A stretch of DNA of 64,000 nt from Bordetella parapertussis (GTDB lineage Bacteria; Pseudomonadota; Gammaproteobacteria; Burkholderiales; Burkholderiaceae_C): NCBI GenBank assembly GCA_945870575.1, contig CAMBSK010000006.1, positions 1-64,000 on the forward strand, in the 5' to 3' direction. Made by a program: the position numbers and the translations under genes. The number at the start of each line of letters is the position of its first letter. Positions within the stretch are counted from its first letter, which is position 1. The notes under the pieces were generated by a model. It saw nothing but the letters and a program-made list of their open reading frames with translations. It was not told where the DNA came from and did no database searches. Positions 36,510 to 46,246 of the stretch are shown here, piece after piece.

Positions 36510-38321
36510 ATGATCCGCCTGTCCGAACTCAAACTGCCTTTGTCTGCACTGCCTGTGCTGACGCCGCGCGCCGCCGACGCCCCCGCCGAAACCGATGCCG
36601 ACCGGCATCTGCCGCCGCACCCTGATGCTGTGTTGTGCGAACTGGTTGTCCAAGCATTAGGCATCCCTAAAGAAGACATCGCCACATTGAATGTGTTCAA
36701 ACGCAGTTTCGATGCGCGCAAGCAAAACTTGTTGGTGGTCTACATCGTCGACATCTCGCTGCACAGTGCTGCGCAAGAAACACAACTGCTGCAACAACAC
36801 GCCGCGCATCCGCACATACAAGCCACGCCAGACATGGTGTGGCGCGCGCCTGTGCAAGCGCCTGCGAATTGGAGCCCTCTAGACGGCCAGCGCCCCGTGG
36901 TGGTCGGCTTCGGGCCCTGCGGCATGTTTGCTGCGCTGGTGCTCGCGCAAATGGGCTTGAAGCCGATCGTCATCGAGCGCGGGCCGCCGGTGCGCCAGCG
37001 CACGAAGGACACCTGGGGCTTATGGCGCAAGTCCGTGCTCAAACCCGAGAGCAATGTGCAATTCGGCGAAGGCGGCGCGGGCACGTTTTCCGACGGCAAG
37101 CTCTACAGCCAGATCAAGGACCCGCGCCATCTGGGTCGCAAGGTGATGCAAGAGTTTGTGAATTTCGGCGCGCCCGAAGAAATATTGTGGGCGGCGCATC
37201 CGCACATAGGCACATTCAAACTGGTCAAAGTGGTGGAAGGTTTGCGCGAGCACATCATCCGGCTCGGTGGTGAAGTGCGGTTCAACCAACGCGTCGCAGA
37301 TATGGCATTTGAAACCCATGGCACGCAACGCCAGATGCAAGCGCTGCACATCGTTCAACAAGACAGCGGCGAGCGTTACACCTTGCACGCGCAACACGTG
37401 GTGATGGCGCTCGGGCACAGCGCGCGCGACAGCTTCACCATGTTGCACAGACACGGTGTCGCGATGACTGCCAAAGCGTTTTCCATAGGCGTGCGCATCG
37501 AGCATCCGCAAAGTGTGATCGACAAAGCACGCTGGGGCATGCATGCCGGGCATTCCATGCTGGGCGCGGCTGATTACAAGTTGGTGCACCACGCGGCCAA
37601 CGGTCGCGCGGTCTACAGCTTTTGCATGTGCCCCGGTGGCACCGTGGTCGCGGCCACCAGCGAAACCGGTCGCGTGGTCACCAATGGCATGAGCCAATAT
37701 TCGCGCAACGAACGAAATGCGAATGCAGGTATCGTCGTTGGCATTGACCCGATTGACTATCCGACTGATGCGGCATCGTTTGAAGCCACACTGGGCCAGG
37801 AGCTCGGCAACGCCGTGCGTTTAGACACCTTGGATACCGCAGACGGTTTTCATCCGTTGGCCGGTATGGTGTTGCAACGCCAACTCGAATCAGCAGCGTA
37901 TGTGGCCGGTGGCAGCAATTACCAAGCCCCGGCGCAACTGGTGGGCGATTTGCTGGCGGGAAAGTCGTCAACAGCTTTAGGCGATATTGAGCCGTCCTAT
38001 AAACCCGGCGTGCACATGACGAGTTTTCACAAGGTGCTGCCGGCTTTTGCGACAGACGCCATGCGTGAAGCCTTGCCTGTGTTTGGCAAAAAAATCAAAG
38101 GCTTTGACCGCGCAGACGCGGTGTTGACAGGGGTAGAAACCCGCACTTCATCGCCATTGCGGATTGAACGCGACGTCGGTTTGCAAAGTCCGACCATGCG
38201 CGGCCTGTACCCCGGTGGCGAAGGCGCAGGTTATGCGGGCGGCATTTTGTCTGCTGCTGTTGACGGCATCAAGCTGGGTGAAGCGCTCGCCACACAACTG
38301 TTGCAAAATCCCACAAACTAA
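36510..38321 (+). CDS. FAD-dependent oxidoreductase, COG2509 type
   Basis: A 603-residue flavoprotein. An N-terminal domain (about residues 1-125, including FKRSFDARKQNLLVVYIVD) is followed by the dinucleotide motif VVVGFGPCGMFAALVLAQMG near residue 130, ERGPPVRQR, NVQFGEGGAGTFSDGKL and a long substrate domain. The C-terminal FAD motif GLYPGGEGAGYAGGILSAA follows. This matches the widespread uncharacterised FAD-dependent dehydrogenase family; its substrate is unknown. It starts after a 167-base gap from the divergent TA operon and is followed by cysK 15 bases later, so the two are probably co-transcribed. Confidence 0.85.
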   Translation: MIRLSELKLPLSALPVLTPRAADAPAETDADRHLPPHPDAVLCELVVQALGIPKEDIATLNVFKRSFDARKQNLLVVYIVDISLHSAAQETQLLQQHAAHPHIQATPDMVWRAPVQAPANWSPLDGQRPVVVGFGPCGMFAALVLAQMGLKPIVIERGPPVRQRTKDTWGLWRKSVLKPESNVQFGEGGAGTFSDGKLYSQIKDPRHLGRKVMQEFVNFGAPEEILWAAHPHIGTFKLVKVVEGLREHIIRLGGEVRFNQRVADMAFETHGTQRQMQALHIVQQDSGERYTLHAQHVVMALGHSARDSFTMLHRHGVAMTAKAFSIGVRIEHPQSVIDKARWGMHAGHSMLGAADYKLVHHAANGRAVYSFCMCPGGTVVAATSETGRVVTNGMSQYSRNERNANAGIVVGIDPIDYPTDAASFEATLGQELGNAVRLDTLDTADGFHPLAGMVLQRQLESAAYVAGGSNYQAPAQLVGDLLAGKSSTALGDIEPSYKPGVHMTSFHKVLPAFATDAMREALPVFGKKIKGFDRADAVLTGVETRTSSPLRIERDVGLQSPTMRGLYPGGEGAGYAGGILSAAVDGIKLGEALATQLLQNPTN

Positions 38322-38336
38322 ATATGGAGTACATAC

Positions 38337-39254
38337 ATGAAAGCCCACACTATTCTGGAAACCATCGGCCACACGCCGCATATACGCATCAACCGTTTGT
38401 TCGGTGCGAATCACCATGTGTGGATCAAGTCAGAACGCAGCAACCCGGGTGGTTCCATCAAAGACCGCATCGCCTTGTCCATGATTGAAGACGCCGAGAA
38501 ATCCGGCGTACTCAAACCCGGCGGCACCATCATCGAACCCACTTCAGGTAACACCGGTGTAGGGCTTGCCATGGTGGCTGCGGTCAAAGGCTACAAGCTG
38601 GTGCTGGTCATGCCCGACAGCATGTCGATTGAGCGCCGCCGTTTGATGCTGGCCTATGGCGCGACGTTTGATTTGACACCGCGTGAAAAAGGCATGAAAG
38701 GCGCCATCGCCCGCGCGCAAGAATTGGTCGATGCCACCCCCGGCGCGTGGATGCCACAGCAGTTTGAGAACCCGGCCAATATCGCCGTTCATTTGCGCAC
38801 CACGGCTCAGGAAATTCTGGCTGACTTCCACGATGGACTGGACGCCATCATCACCGGTGTCGGTACCGGCGGCCACTTGACCGGTTGCGCACAAATATTG
38901 AAAGAGAAATGGCCGCAGTTGCAAGTGTTTGCGGTCGAACCTAAGGCCTCGCCGGTGATCTCCGGCGGTTCTCCCTCGCCTCACCCCATACAAGGCATTG
39001 GAGCAGGCTTTATACCGAAAAATCTGCATATGGCATTGGTAGACGGTGTGATTCAAGTTGACGCTGAAGACGCGCGTGAATACGGTCGCCGCGCCGCCCG
39101 CGAAGAAGGCATGCTGGTCGGTATTTCCAGCGGCGCCACATTGGCTGCGATTGCCCAAAAGCTGCCCGAGTTGCCCGCTGGTGCCAAAGTGCTGGGCTTT
39201 AACTACGACACCGGCGAGCGCTATTTGTCGGTTGAAGGCTATTTGCCAGCTTGA
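38337..39254 (+). CDS. cysK: Cysteine synthase (O-acetylserine sulfhydrylase)
   Basis: PLP enzyme making cysteine from O-acetylserine and sulfide. It has 305 residues, with PLP Lys42 in NPGGSIKDR, the phosphate/substrate loop TSGNTG (69-74), GTGGHLTG and the segment [13 protein letters not shown] plus [17 protein letters not shown]. The last two point to CysK-type rather than CysM-type enzymes. GGAG lies nine bases before the ATG. It sits between the FAD protein and the radical SAM gene, all on one strand. Confidence 0.92.
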   Translation: MKAHTILETIGHTPHIRINRLFGANHHVWIKSERSNPGGSIKDRIALSMIEDAEKSGVLKPGGTIIEPTSGNTGVGLAMVAAVKGYKLVLVMPDSMSIERRRLMLAYGATFDLTPREKGMKGAIARAQELVDATPGAWMPQQFENPANIAVHLRTTAQEILADFHDGLDAIITGVGTGGHLTGCAQILKEKWPQLQVFAVEPKASPVISGGSPSPHPIQGIGAGFIPKNLHMALVDGVIQVDAEDAREYGRRAAREEGMLVGISSGATLAAIAQKLPELPAGAKVLGFNYDTGERYLSVEGYLPA

Positions 39255-39257
39255 TAT

Positions 39258-41192
39258 TTGTCTGATCTTCTGACTTTGCACGCCGCCTCTGCTGTTACGC
39301 ACGCACAGGTGCGCGTGCTCAGCGTCATCCCGCCGATGACGCAACTCAACACGCCCTACCCGTCTACGGCTTACCTCACCGGTTTTTTGCGTAGTCGTGG
39401 CATTGAGTCTCAGCAAGTCGATTTAGCCTTGGCTTTGGTGTTGCAGTTGTTGACGCCTGCGGTGTTGGCGCAAGTGCGGATCGTTGCATTGGCTTTGCCA
39501 GAGGCAGACCGCAGCGCCAGCGTGAATGCATTCCTCGACCATTTCCCGCGTTACCAACAAAGTATTTCACCGACGATTGCTTTTTTACAAGGCCGCGATG
39601 CCACGTTGTGCCACCGCATCGCCGGGCGTGGTTTTCTGCCAGAGGGACCGCGCTTTGCGTCTCTTGATGCGTTTGACGACGAGAGCGGTGACGCGCTAGG
39701 TTGGGCTTTCGGCGCATTGGGTCAGCAAGACCGGGCGCGCCATTTGGCCACGCTGTACCTGAACGACATCGCCGATGTGTTGCGCGATGCGGTGGACCCG
39801 CGTTTTGAATTTGTGCGTTACGGTGAATCCTTGGCTGGCAGCCAGGCGAGTTTTGACGGATTGGCAGATGCATTGGCTGCGCCGTCGAATTTGATTGATA
39901 CGCTGTTGCAGCAACTCACGCTGCAAGCAATGCAAAAGTATCAACCCACGTTGGTCTTGTTGTCTGTACCGTTTCCGGGCGCGGTGTATGCGGCGCTTCG
40001 TATCGCACAAACCATCAAGCTGCATCACCCTGAGGTGACGATTGGCTTGGGCGGCGGTTATGTCAATACGGAATTGCGTTCTTTGCAAGAACCGCGCTTG
40101 TTCGACTTTGTCGACGTGGTAACGCTGGACGCCGGTGAACGACCCTTGTTGTCATTGATCGAATATTTGCAAGCCCAGCGTTCACAGCAACGCTTGGTGA
40201 GAAGTTTTGTGCGCGTGGATGGTGCGGTGAAATACATCAACTGGGCAGAACCGGATGTGGCGTTTGACGATGTGGGCACCCCCACTTGGGACGGCTTGCC
40301 GCTGCACGAGTACTTATCGCTGCTAGACATGCTCAACCCCATGCACCGGCTCTGGAGCGACGGACGCTGGAACAAATTGACCGTGGCGCATGGGTGCTAT
40401 TGGAAGAAATGCAGTTTTTGCGATGTGTCACTCGACTACATCTCGCGCTATGACGCGGCCACTGCAACCACGCTGCTTGACCGGATTGAGCGTGTCATTG
40501 AAGAAACCGGTCAAACCGGTTTTCATTTTGTGGATGAAGCTGCGCCGCCCAAAGCGCTGAAAGCCATGGCCGAAGAAATACTGCGCCGCCAATTACAACT
40601 CACTTGGTGGGGCAATATACGTTTCGAAAAAACCTTCACGCCTGACTTGTGCGAACTGCTGGCCGAGAGCGGTTGCATCGCCATGTCAGGTGGCCTGGAA
40701 GTCGCTTCCGACCGCTTGCTGACGCTGATGCAAAAAGGTGTGACCGTGGCTCAAGTGGCGCGCGTGACCCAAGGCTTTGCTCGCGCAGGTGTTTTGGTGC
40801 ATGCGTACCTGATGTACGGCTTTCCAACCCAAACCGTGCAAGACACAGTGGACTCGCTGGAGTATGTGCGGCAGTTGTTTGAAAACGGTTGCATACACAG
40901 TGGCTTCTTTCACCGTTTTGCTTGCACGGTGCACTCCCCTGTGGGCATGAACCCGTCTGCTTATGGCGTGAGCTTGATGCCTTTAGCGGCAGGTGGTTTC
41001 GCGCAAAACGATGTGGGGTTCATAGACCCCACCGGCACCGATCACGATTTGCTCGGACGCGGTTTGAAAAAAGCAATTTACAACTACATGCACGGCGTGG
41101 GCTTGGAAGAGGATGTGCGCAGCTGGTTTGATCTGCCTAAGTGTCCGAAACCACAGGTGAAAAAAAACGCGATCGCCCTGGCACTGGGCTGA
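39258..41192 (+). CDS. B12-binding-domain radical SAM protein with CX4CX2C cluster motif
   Basis: A 644-residue protein: an N-terminal cobalamin-binding-like Rossmann region (IPPMTQLNTPYPSTAYLTGF; GLGGGYVNTELRSL near residue 260) and a radical SAM barrel. The cluster cysteines are in HGCYWKKCSFCD near residue 380. The first two are four residues apart rather than the usual three. WWGNIRFEKTFTPDLCELLAESG, AMSGGLEVASDRLL and YLMYGFPTQT are typical barrel segments. The start is a TTG three bases after the cysK stop; no ATG occurs before the conserved N-terminus. No RiPP precursor or tetrapyrrole genes are adjacent, so its substrate is unknown. Confidence 0.8.
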   Translation: MSDLLTLHAASAVTHAQVRVLSVIPPMTQLNTPYPSTAYLTGFLRSRGIESQQVDLALALVLQLLTPAVLAQVRIVALALPEADRSASVNAFLDHFPRYQQSISPTIAFLQGRDATLCHRIAGRGFLPEGPRFASLDAFDDESGDALGWAFGALGQQDRARHLATLYLNDIADVLRDAVDPRFEFVRYGESLAGSQASFDGLADALAAPSNLIDTLLQQLTLQAMQKYQPTLVLLSVPFPGAVYAALRIAQTIKLHHPEVTIGLGGGYVNTELRSLQEPRLFDFVDVVTLDAGERPLLSLIEYLQAQRSQQRLVRSFVRVDGAVKYINWAEPDVAFDDVGTPTWDGLPLHEYLSLLDMLNPMHRLWSDGRWNKLTVAHGCYWKKCSFCDVSLDYISRYDAATATTLLDRIERVIEETGQTGFHFVDEAAPPKALKAMAEEILRRQLQLTWWGNIRFEKTFTPDLCELLAESGCIAMSGGLEVASDRLLTLMQKGVTVAQVARVTQGFARAGVLVHAYLMYGFPTQTVQDTVDSLEYVRQLFENGCIHSGFFHRFACTVHSPVGMNPSAYGVSLMPLAAGGFAQNDVGFIDPTGTDHDLLGRGLKKAIYNYMHGVGLEEDVRSWFDLPKCPKPQVKKNAIALALG

Positions 41193-41200
41193 TCGCGTTT
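41160..41200 (-). terminator. Terminator of htpX overlapping the radical SAM stop codon
   Basis: AACGCGATC (41166-41174) pairs with GATCGCGTT (41191-41199). On the minus strand it is followed by eight T (41167-41160), a strong terminator for htpX. The right arm contains the TGA of the plus-strand gene, and on the plus strand it is followed only by TTTGTTAGCGTTTT, so it may work weakly in that direction too. Confidence 0.85.
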
Positions 41201-41215
41201 GTTAGCGTTTTAAAT

Positions 41216-42088
41216 TTAAGCGGCGGTTTGCAAAGCAGCAATCCGCTCTTCCAAAGGCGGGTGCGAAGAAAACATCTTGCCTAAGCCGCCGCTGATGCCC
41301 ATGGCTTGCAAACTCGGAGGCAGGCCTTCAGACTGCATGTACTGCAAACGTGTCAAGGCATTAACCATAGGTTGCTTGCGGCCCATCAATGCGGCGGCAC
41401 CAGCGTCAGCGCGGAATTCACGCTGGCGGCTGAACCAGGCCACCACGATGCTGGCTGCGATACCAAGCACAATGTCCAGAGCTATGCTGGTCACGTAATA
41501 AGCAATGCCGGGGCCGGTGTTTTGCTCGTCGTTTTTACGCAAGAAGCTGTCCACCGCATAACCAATGACGCGACTGAGGAACACCACAAACGTATTGAGC
41601 ACGCCTTGCACCAATGTGAGCGTGACCATGTCGCCGTTTTGTATGTGTGCGACTTCGTGAGCCAGTACAGCTTCGACCTCTTCGCGAGTCATACCTTGCA
41701 ACAAACCGGTGGACACCGCCACCAAAGCCGAATTGCGGAAAGCACCGGTGGCAAACGCATTCGGTTCGCCTTCGTAAATAGCGACCTCGGGCATTTCCAG
41801 ACCCGCGCGTTGCGACAGTTGTTTCACGGTATCGAGCAACCATGCTTCATCCGCGCTTTGCGGTTGCGTGATCACTTGCGCGCCCGTGGTCCACTTGGCC
41901 ATGGGTTTGCTGATCAGCAAAGAAATGAACGCACCGCCAAAGCCCATGATGGCGGCAAAGCCTAGCAAGGCGGTGAGGTTCAAGCCATTGGCCGTCAAAA
42001 AGCGGTTTACGCCCAGCAGGCTGGCGACTATGCCCAGCACCAGCATGACGGCAAGGTTGGTGACGATCAAAAGAAATATGCGTTTCAT
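41216..42088 (-). CDS. htpX: Membrane zinc metalloprotease HtpX
   Basis: M48 protease involved in quality control of inner-membrane proteins. The 290 residues include two N-terminal membrane helices (about 5-25 and 35-58), the zinc motif [14 protein letters not shown], two further hydrophobic segments and the third ligand region [15 protein letters not shown]. The C-terminal [14 protein letters not shown] is the usual M48 ending. In many bacteria it is induced by envelope stress (Cpx); no such site was recognised here. Confidence 0.95.
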   Translation of the reverse strand: MKRIFLLIVTNLAVMLVLGIVASLLGVNRFLTANGLNLTALLGFAAIMGFGGAFISLLISKPMAKWTTGAQVITQPQSADEAWLLDTVKQLSQRAGLEMPEVAIYEGEPNAFATGAFRNSALVAVSTGLLQGMTREEVEAVLAHEVAHIQNGDMVTLTLVQGVLNTFVVFLSRVIGYAVDSFLRKNDEQNTGPGIAYYVTSIALDIVLGIAASIVVAWFSRQREFRADAGAAALMGRKQPMVNALTRLQYMQSEGLPPSLQAMGISGGLGKMFSSHPPLEERIAALQTAA

Positions 42089-42156
42089 GAAGTCCTTTTA
42101 AACCGGCCCACACAGACGAGCCAGATGCAATGAATGTAAGGGTGTTCCCTTTTTTT

Positions 42157-42993
42157 TCAATCTCTGAACACTTTTTTGTCCTCAAAAAAAGCAGGGGTTT
42201 CGTTGTCAGGCCAAAAACCGGGAACCCCTGCCAGCGGCAAGGGTACAAAAGGTTTGGTTTGTAAAAAAGCGGGTGTCAATTGTTGACACAACCAGACGTC
42301 AACTTCTTCATCGCTTATCAACAAAGGCATGGGCAAACACAACACATGAGCGGTAATACCTTTGTAAGGCTGCAATAATTTTTCCAACAGTGCGTGACCA
42401 AATAAAACGAGTCTCACTTGTTGCCAAGCATCGCGGTTTGTGACAAAGAGTTCATGCCACTGTTTGTTTTTCAATGCCTGCCACAATGGCGCAGGCGCGC
42501 ACAGCAAGCCTGCGTTTTCATCGAACAGCGTGAGTGTATCGCGCAATGCGCCGCGATGTGCTCCCACACCTTGTGTGGCAATAGCCTGAGCTTGCAAGCG
42601 GTTCAGTTGCGCTTTGCTTTTGGGAAACCGCAGCCAGCACAAACCATTGAAGAAATCATGCGCGTTATTGCGTGTCGGTATCCGCTTGTGCTTAAAAATG
42701 AAAAACTCGTACGCAGTGTCAGAAGGCAAGTCTTGTTGAGAAACAAAACTCTCGGCTTTTTGAACTGTTGCTTCTACCGCTTCATTTTCAAAGTCAATTG
42801 GCTTGCTTGAAATAGACGGTTCAAGCCCACGCGGTAACGACCGGTTCAAAGCCAGGTGCAATTGCTCAGGCTGCGCTTGCCAATGCATTTGCACTTTCTC
42901 ACCGTACTGCGCCCACGGCATAAACCAGGGTTGCTGCCAGTCTATGTGCAACACTGATTCAGTCGACAGCCAACTGCCAGGCCAGTGTTTCAC
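42157..42993 (-). CDS. DUF3025 family protein
   Basis: A conserved hypothetical protein of up to 278 aa. Family hallmarks are [11 protein letters not shown] near the N-terminus, [40 protein letters not shown] and [19 protein letters not shown]. Function is not known. The furthest start, GTG 42993, overlaps pyrC by 35 bases; GTG 42954 ([10 protein letters not shown]), five bases after the pyrC stop, is equally plausible and gives about 265 aa. Close linkage to pyrC is probably operonic. Confidence 0.82.
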   Translation of the reverse strand: MKHWPGSWLSTESVLHIDWQQPWFMPWAQYGEKVQMHWQAQPEQLHLALNRSLPRGLEPSISSKPIDFENEAVEATVQKAESFVSQQDLPSDTAYEFFIFKHKRIPTRNNAHDFFNGLCWLRFPKSKAQLNRLQAQAIATQGVGAHRGALRDTLTLFDENAGLLCAPAPLWQALKNKQWHELFVTNRDAWQQVRLVLFGHALLEKLLQPYKGITAHVLCLPMPLLISDEEVDVWLCQQLTPAFLQTKPFVPLPLAGVPGFWPDNETPAFFEDKKVFRD

Positions 42994-43996
42994 CGCCGCA
43001 CAAAGGCTTGATGCCTGCCTGGCCCAGAGGTAATTCTTGCGGTAAGGTCCAGGCCTCGCGCTTTAAGGTGACCGTGCCGGTGTTGCGCGGCAAACCGTAA
43101 AAATCGGGTCCGTGAAAGCTGGCAAAGCCCTCTAACTTGTCCAAAGCGTTGATGCTTTCAAACGCTTGCGCATACAACTCCAGCGCCGACAAAGCCGTGT
43201 AACAACCGGCACAACCGCTGGCGTGTTCTTTCAAATGCGTGGCGTGCGGCGCGCTGTCTGTGCCTAAAAAGAAGCGGTCGCTGCCCGAGCTCGCTGCTTT
43301 CAACAAAGCTTGTCTGTGAACTTCCCGCTTTAACACTGGCAAGCAGTAATAGTGTGGCCGCATACCGCCCAAAAACAATGCATTGCGGTTAAACAGCAAA
43401 TGGTGGGCCGTGATGGTGGCTGCAGTGTGGGCACCGGCTTGCGCCACGTAGTGAGCGGCTTCGCGTGTGGTGATGTGCTCGAACACGATTTTCAATTCTG
43501 GAAAGTCTTTTCTCAGAGGCACCAGGTGTTTGTCTATAAACACCGCCTCGCGGTCGAACAAATCAATATCCGGGTCGGTCACTTCTCCGTGTACCAACAA
43601 GGGCATGCCTGCGCGTTGCATGGCCTCCAGCACGGCGCGCGTGTGGCGCAAATCGGTGACACCTGCGCTGCTGTTGGTGGTGGCACCTGCGGGGTAGAGC
43701 TTGACGGCAACCACACCCGCTTCGTGCGCCTTGGCGATTTCACCTGCCGGGGTTTGGTCAGTCAGGTACAGCGTCATCAAGGGCTGGAAGTCACTGTCGG
43801 CGGGCAGCGCTGCGAGTATGCGTTCGCGGTAAGCCATGGCCTGTGCGGTGGTGGTGACCGGCGGCTTGAGGTTGGGCATGACGATGGCGCGGGCAAATTG
43901 CGCGGCGGTATGCGGGGCCACGGCGGCGAGTGCGTCGCCATCGCGCAGGTGGACGTGCCAGTCGTCGGGGCGAGTCAGAGTGAGGGTGTTTTTCAT
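42959..43996 (-). CDS. pyrC: Dihydroorotase
   Basis: Zinc amidohydrolase of pyrimidine synthesis (carbamoyl-aspartate to dihydroorotate). The start is taken at ATG 43996; the upstream in-frame TTG at 44011 is less likely. The 345 residues match E. coli class II PyrC. Motifs: [15 protein letters not shown] (metal-binding HxH), [18 protein letters not shown] with the carbamylated lysine, [27 protein letters not shown] and [11 protein letters not shown]. Confidence 0.96.
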   Translation of the reverse strand: MKNTLTLTRPDDWHVHLRDGDALAAVAPHTAAQFARAIVMPNLKPPVTTTAQAMAYRERILAALPADSDFQPLMTLYLTDQTPAGEIAKAHEAGVVAVKLYPAGATTNSSAGVTDLRHTRAVLEAMQRAGMPLLVHGEVTDPDIDLFDREAVFIDKHLVPLRKDFPELKIVFEHITTREAAHYVAQAGAHTAATITAHHLLFNRNALFLGGMRPHYYCLPVLKREVHRQALLKAASSGSDRFFLGTDSAPHATHLKEHASGCAGCYTALSALELYAQAFESINALDKLEGFASFHGPDFYGLPRNTGTVTLKREAWTLPQELPLGQAGIKPLCGGETLAWQLAVD

Positions 43997-44068
43997 ATCC
44001 AAGAAGATCAATATATGTTTGTATTGTCTTGCAAGTGAACAGCGGGGTTTACTGTCAAGATGAACACG

Positions 44069-45532
44069 CTACTTAAACGTACATAAGCTGAAGTTAAAGG
44101 TAGACAACGATTTACCCAAACGCGTGGTTTGCAAGCTTTCCAGCGGCTCACACGACTCGAAGTCAGCCTCTTGGTCATCAGCAGCAAATTCAGACCATTT
44201 GATAAACACCACGCGCTGCCCCGGCGCCGGTCGGCCGAACCAGATTTCAAACTGGTCATGGTGGTTGTCAATCACATAGACTGTTTCAGGGTAGGCATAC
44301 CAAGCCACGCGGCTGGCTAAAGTCCAATTTTTGACTGAAATACCATCGGCATCGTGGGTTTTGACAAGCTCTTTAGCCCGTAAGCCTGCGTTTTCCCAGC
44401 CGTACACATCGGCAAACGGATTGGGCTTGAGGTTGGTGAACGGCACGCCACCGACGATCAACACCACCGCCCCGAAACCAAACAAGACGGCTTGCAAGGC
44501 TGCCAGGGTAGTAAACACACTTAGATTTTTCTTTTCCCATATATATGACAAACCCATACCGGCAAACGGCGCCAGGCAAAACCATGCCGGCGTGGTCCAG
44601 TGCGGCAATCCACCCGAACCGGATAAGGCAGCGAATACGCCAAAGGGCAGCAAGAAAAAACAAAATAGTGCAGCCAATATAAACGTAGCGTGTTTTCTGT
44701 AACGCTTCACAAAAACATAGGCCCCGTAAATCATCAACGGGCCAAAACAAATGGTTTGAATCACAAAAAAGGCCAGTAATTTGTGGAATTGCCACTCGTG
44801 GCCTTTGCCGTGTGCCAATTGGTATTTGAAAGACATCCAGTCGTTGACTGCATTCCAATAAAAAACCGGACTCACGAGTACCGCGGCTATTGCCAGCGCT
44901 GTCCAAGGCCACAGGCTGTCAAAGGGTATTTTTCGATTGCTAAGAACAAACACAAGCAAAACCGCCAGTGCCGGAAACACCGCGGTGTATTTGCACAAAC
45001 CGGCCAATCCCAACAACACACCCAGCAACAGCCAATGCCAGCCTTTAAATACCTGCTGATTAACCCAGCGAAATGACAGCAGCATCAAACCCAGGCTGAG
45101 CGTGGTTAATAGCGTGTCTGGCAACAAACTGATGGCTAGCAAATGCGGCAGTAAGCCCAGCGAGATGCCGACCACCGCCAGCCACCCGCTGACTTGAGGG
45201 GAAGGCCATTCAACCGCATCTGCAAGTGCGCAGGACACTACCCAATCACACAACGCTTTGGTGTTTTGGTAGACCAGCACCAAAGATACTGCCCATAAAC
45301 ATTCAGGCAACAGCCTGATGATGCCCGCCGTGCTTGTCAGTTGAACCAATGGCCATTGCGCCCAGCCGACCAAAGGCGGGTGGTCAAAATAACTCCAGGC
45401 CAAGTGCTTTGCGTACAAGGCGTAGTGCGCCTCATCCACCGACATTTCAATGGAAAATCCTATGACCACATGAAGCAGCGCTGCTACACAGAGCCAACCC
45501 ACTGAATATCTGATGACCGAAGAATGTTTCAT
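44069..45532 (-). CDS. Glycosyltransferase family 39-type membrane protein (ArnT/PMT-like)
   Basis: A polytopic membrane protein of 487 aa from ATG 45532; no Shine-Dalgarno is evident, and a longer frame runs to 45619. The GT39/PMT signature follows the first helix: SVDEAHYALYAKHLAWSYFDHPPLVGW, with the Asp-Glu pair that in this superfamily binds polyprenyl-phosphate sugar. About ten hydrophobic helices come next, then a soluble periplasmic C-terminal segment of about 110 residues. It would transfer a sugar from a polyprenyl-phosphate donor to lipid A, another glycolipid or protein; the acceptor cannot be inferred. It stands alone between pyrC and a 438-base gap. Confidence 0.82.
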   Translation of the reverse strand: MKHSSVIRYSVGWLCVAALLHVVIGFSIEMSVDEAHYALYAKHLAWSYFDHPPLVGWAQWPLVQLTSTAGIIRLLPECLWAVSLVLVYQNTKALCDWVVSCALADAVEWPSPQVSGWLAVVGISLGLLPHLLAISLLPDTLLTTLSLGLMLLSFRWVNQQVFKGWHWLLLGVLLGLAGLCKYTAVFPALAVLLVFVLSNRKIPFDSLWPWTALAIAAVLVSPVFYWNAVNDWMSFKYQLAHGKGHEWQFHKLLAFFVIQTICFGPLMIYGAYVFVKRYRKHATFILAALFCFFLLPFGVFAALSGSGGLPHWTTPAWFCLAPFAGMGLSYIWEKKNLSVFTTLAALQAVLFGFGAVVLIVGGVPFTNLKPNPFADVYGWENAGLRAKELVKTHDADGISVKNWTLASRVAWYAYPETVYVIDNHHDQFEIWFGRPAPGQRVVFIKWSEFAADDQEADFESCEPLESLQTTRLGKSLSTFNFSLCTFK

Positions 45533-45970
45533 TGTGTTTGGAACGGTGCCGCGTTTCAGTCTGTCACTGTGCTGACTTAGTCGCAAAGTTTTTGCTCGAG
45601 TTTTTCTATGGCTGACCACAGGCCTACAGCAGATGATAGGCGTTAATTAAGCATAGATAGCTTGGCTGGGTTTTCAGGTATTACAGCCTTTTTTATATTT
45701 GGCTTAACCATGCTTTGGCGTTTTTAACCGGACATCACTGGGTGAGAAATATTGATTTACTGACCTTGGCCAGAAACGCCAGAACCTCGGTTGAAATGGT
45801 GGAAAAGTTTTATGCGTCAACCTTGTCAGCCGAAATGAATGTCTGTCTTTTGCACAGCAAAAGGGCTTGAACACAGGACGTAAGCCGGGGATAAGCAGAC
45901 ATGGAGCAAAGTACCTAGGGAAATTGATATGATTATCGATGCCCGATAACCATTTAATACCTGTGACACC
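45533..45970. other. 438-base stretch without a convincing gene
   Basis: It separates the minus-strand glycosyltransferase from the plus-strand secreted-protein genes, so both promoters should lie here. A minus-strand frame (about 45704-46069) has neither a family signature nor a ribosome site and overlaps the next gene. An inverted repeat TTATCG-ATGCC-CGATAA (45933-45949) lies 22 bases before the ATG at 45971 and may be an operator or a small hairpin. A TATGAT (45928-45933) could be a -10, without a good -35. Confidence 0.6.
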
Positions 45971-46228
45971 ATGAAAAAACTGATTTTGTCTGCCTTGCTG
46001 TGCATCAACTCTCTGGCCTTCGCCCATTGCTCCAACCCGGTGGCGTGTGAAATGAAATACGTGGATCAAGCGTTCACCAAAACCGCTTTGACCGGCGAAG
46101 CGCTCGACAAAGCCCGTGCCATGCGCGAAGAAGGCGAAAAACTTTACAAAGACGGCAACGAAGATGACGCCATCAAGGTGCTCAAAAAAGCCAAAAAGTA
46201 TTTGCTAGATGGCAAACTTGACAGCTGA
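45971..46228 (+). CDS. Small secreted protein, unknown function (85 aa)
   Basis: Not recognised. Residues 1-18 form a signal peptide (MKKLILSALLCINSLAFA, cleavage after AFA). The mature part, about 67 residues, has two cysteines close to the N-terminus (HCSNPVAC) and is otherwise helical and Lys/Asp/Glu-rich. YKDGNEDDAIKVLKKAKKYL resembles one tetratricopeptide-like helix pair. It is probably periplasmic. The following gene starts 19 bases later on the same strand and is also a small secreted Cys protein, so they may be expressed together. Confidence 0.7.
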   Translation: MKKLILSALLCINSLAFAHCSNPVACEMKYVDQAFTKTALTGEALDKARAMREEGEKLYKDGNEDDAIKVLKKAKKYLLDGKLDS

Positions 46229-46246
46229 ACCCGCAACCCGCTTTTT

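Noticed and set aside
38337..39254. Assignment as cysM
   Set aside because: The [10 protein letters not shown] and [16 protein letters not shown] segments are those of CysK-type enzymes; CysM differs at these sites.
45704..46069. 121-codon minus-strand frame in the gap before the small secreted protein gene
   Set aside because: It overlaps the start of a gene with a clear signal peptide, has no ribosome site, and its Phe/Arg/Pro-rich translation shows no domain.
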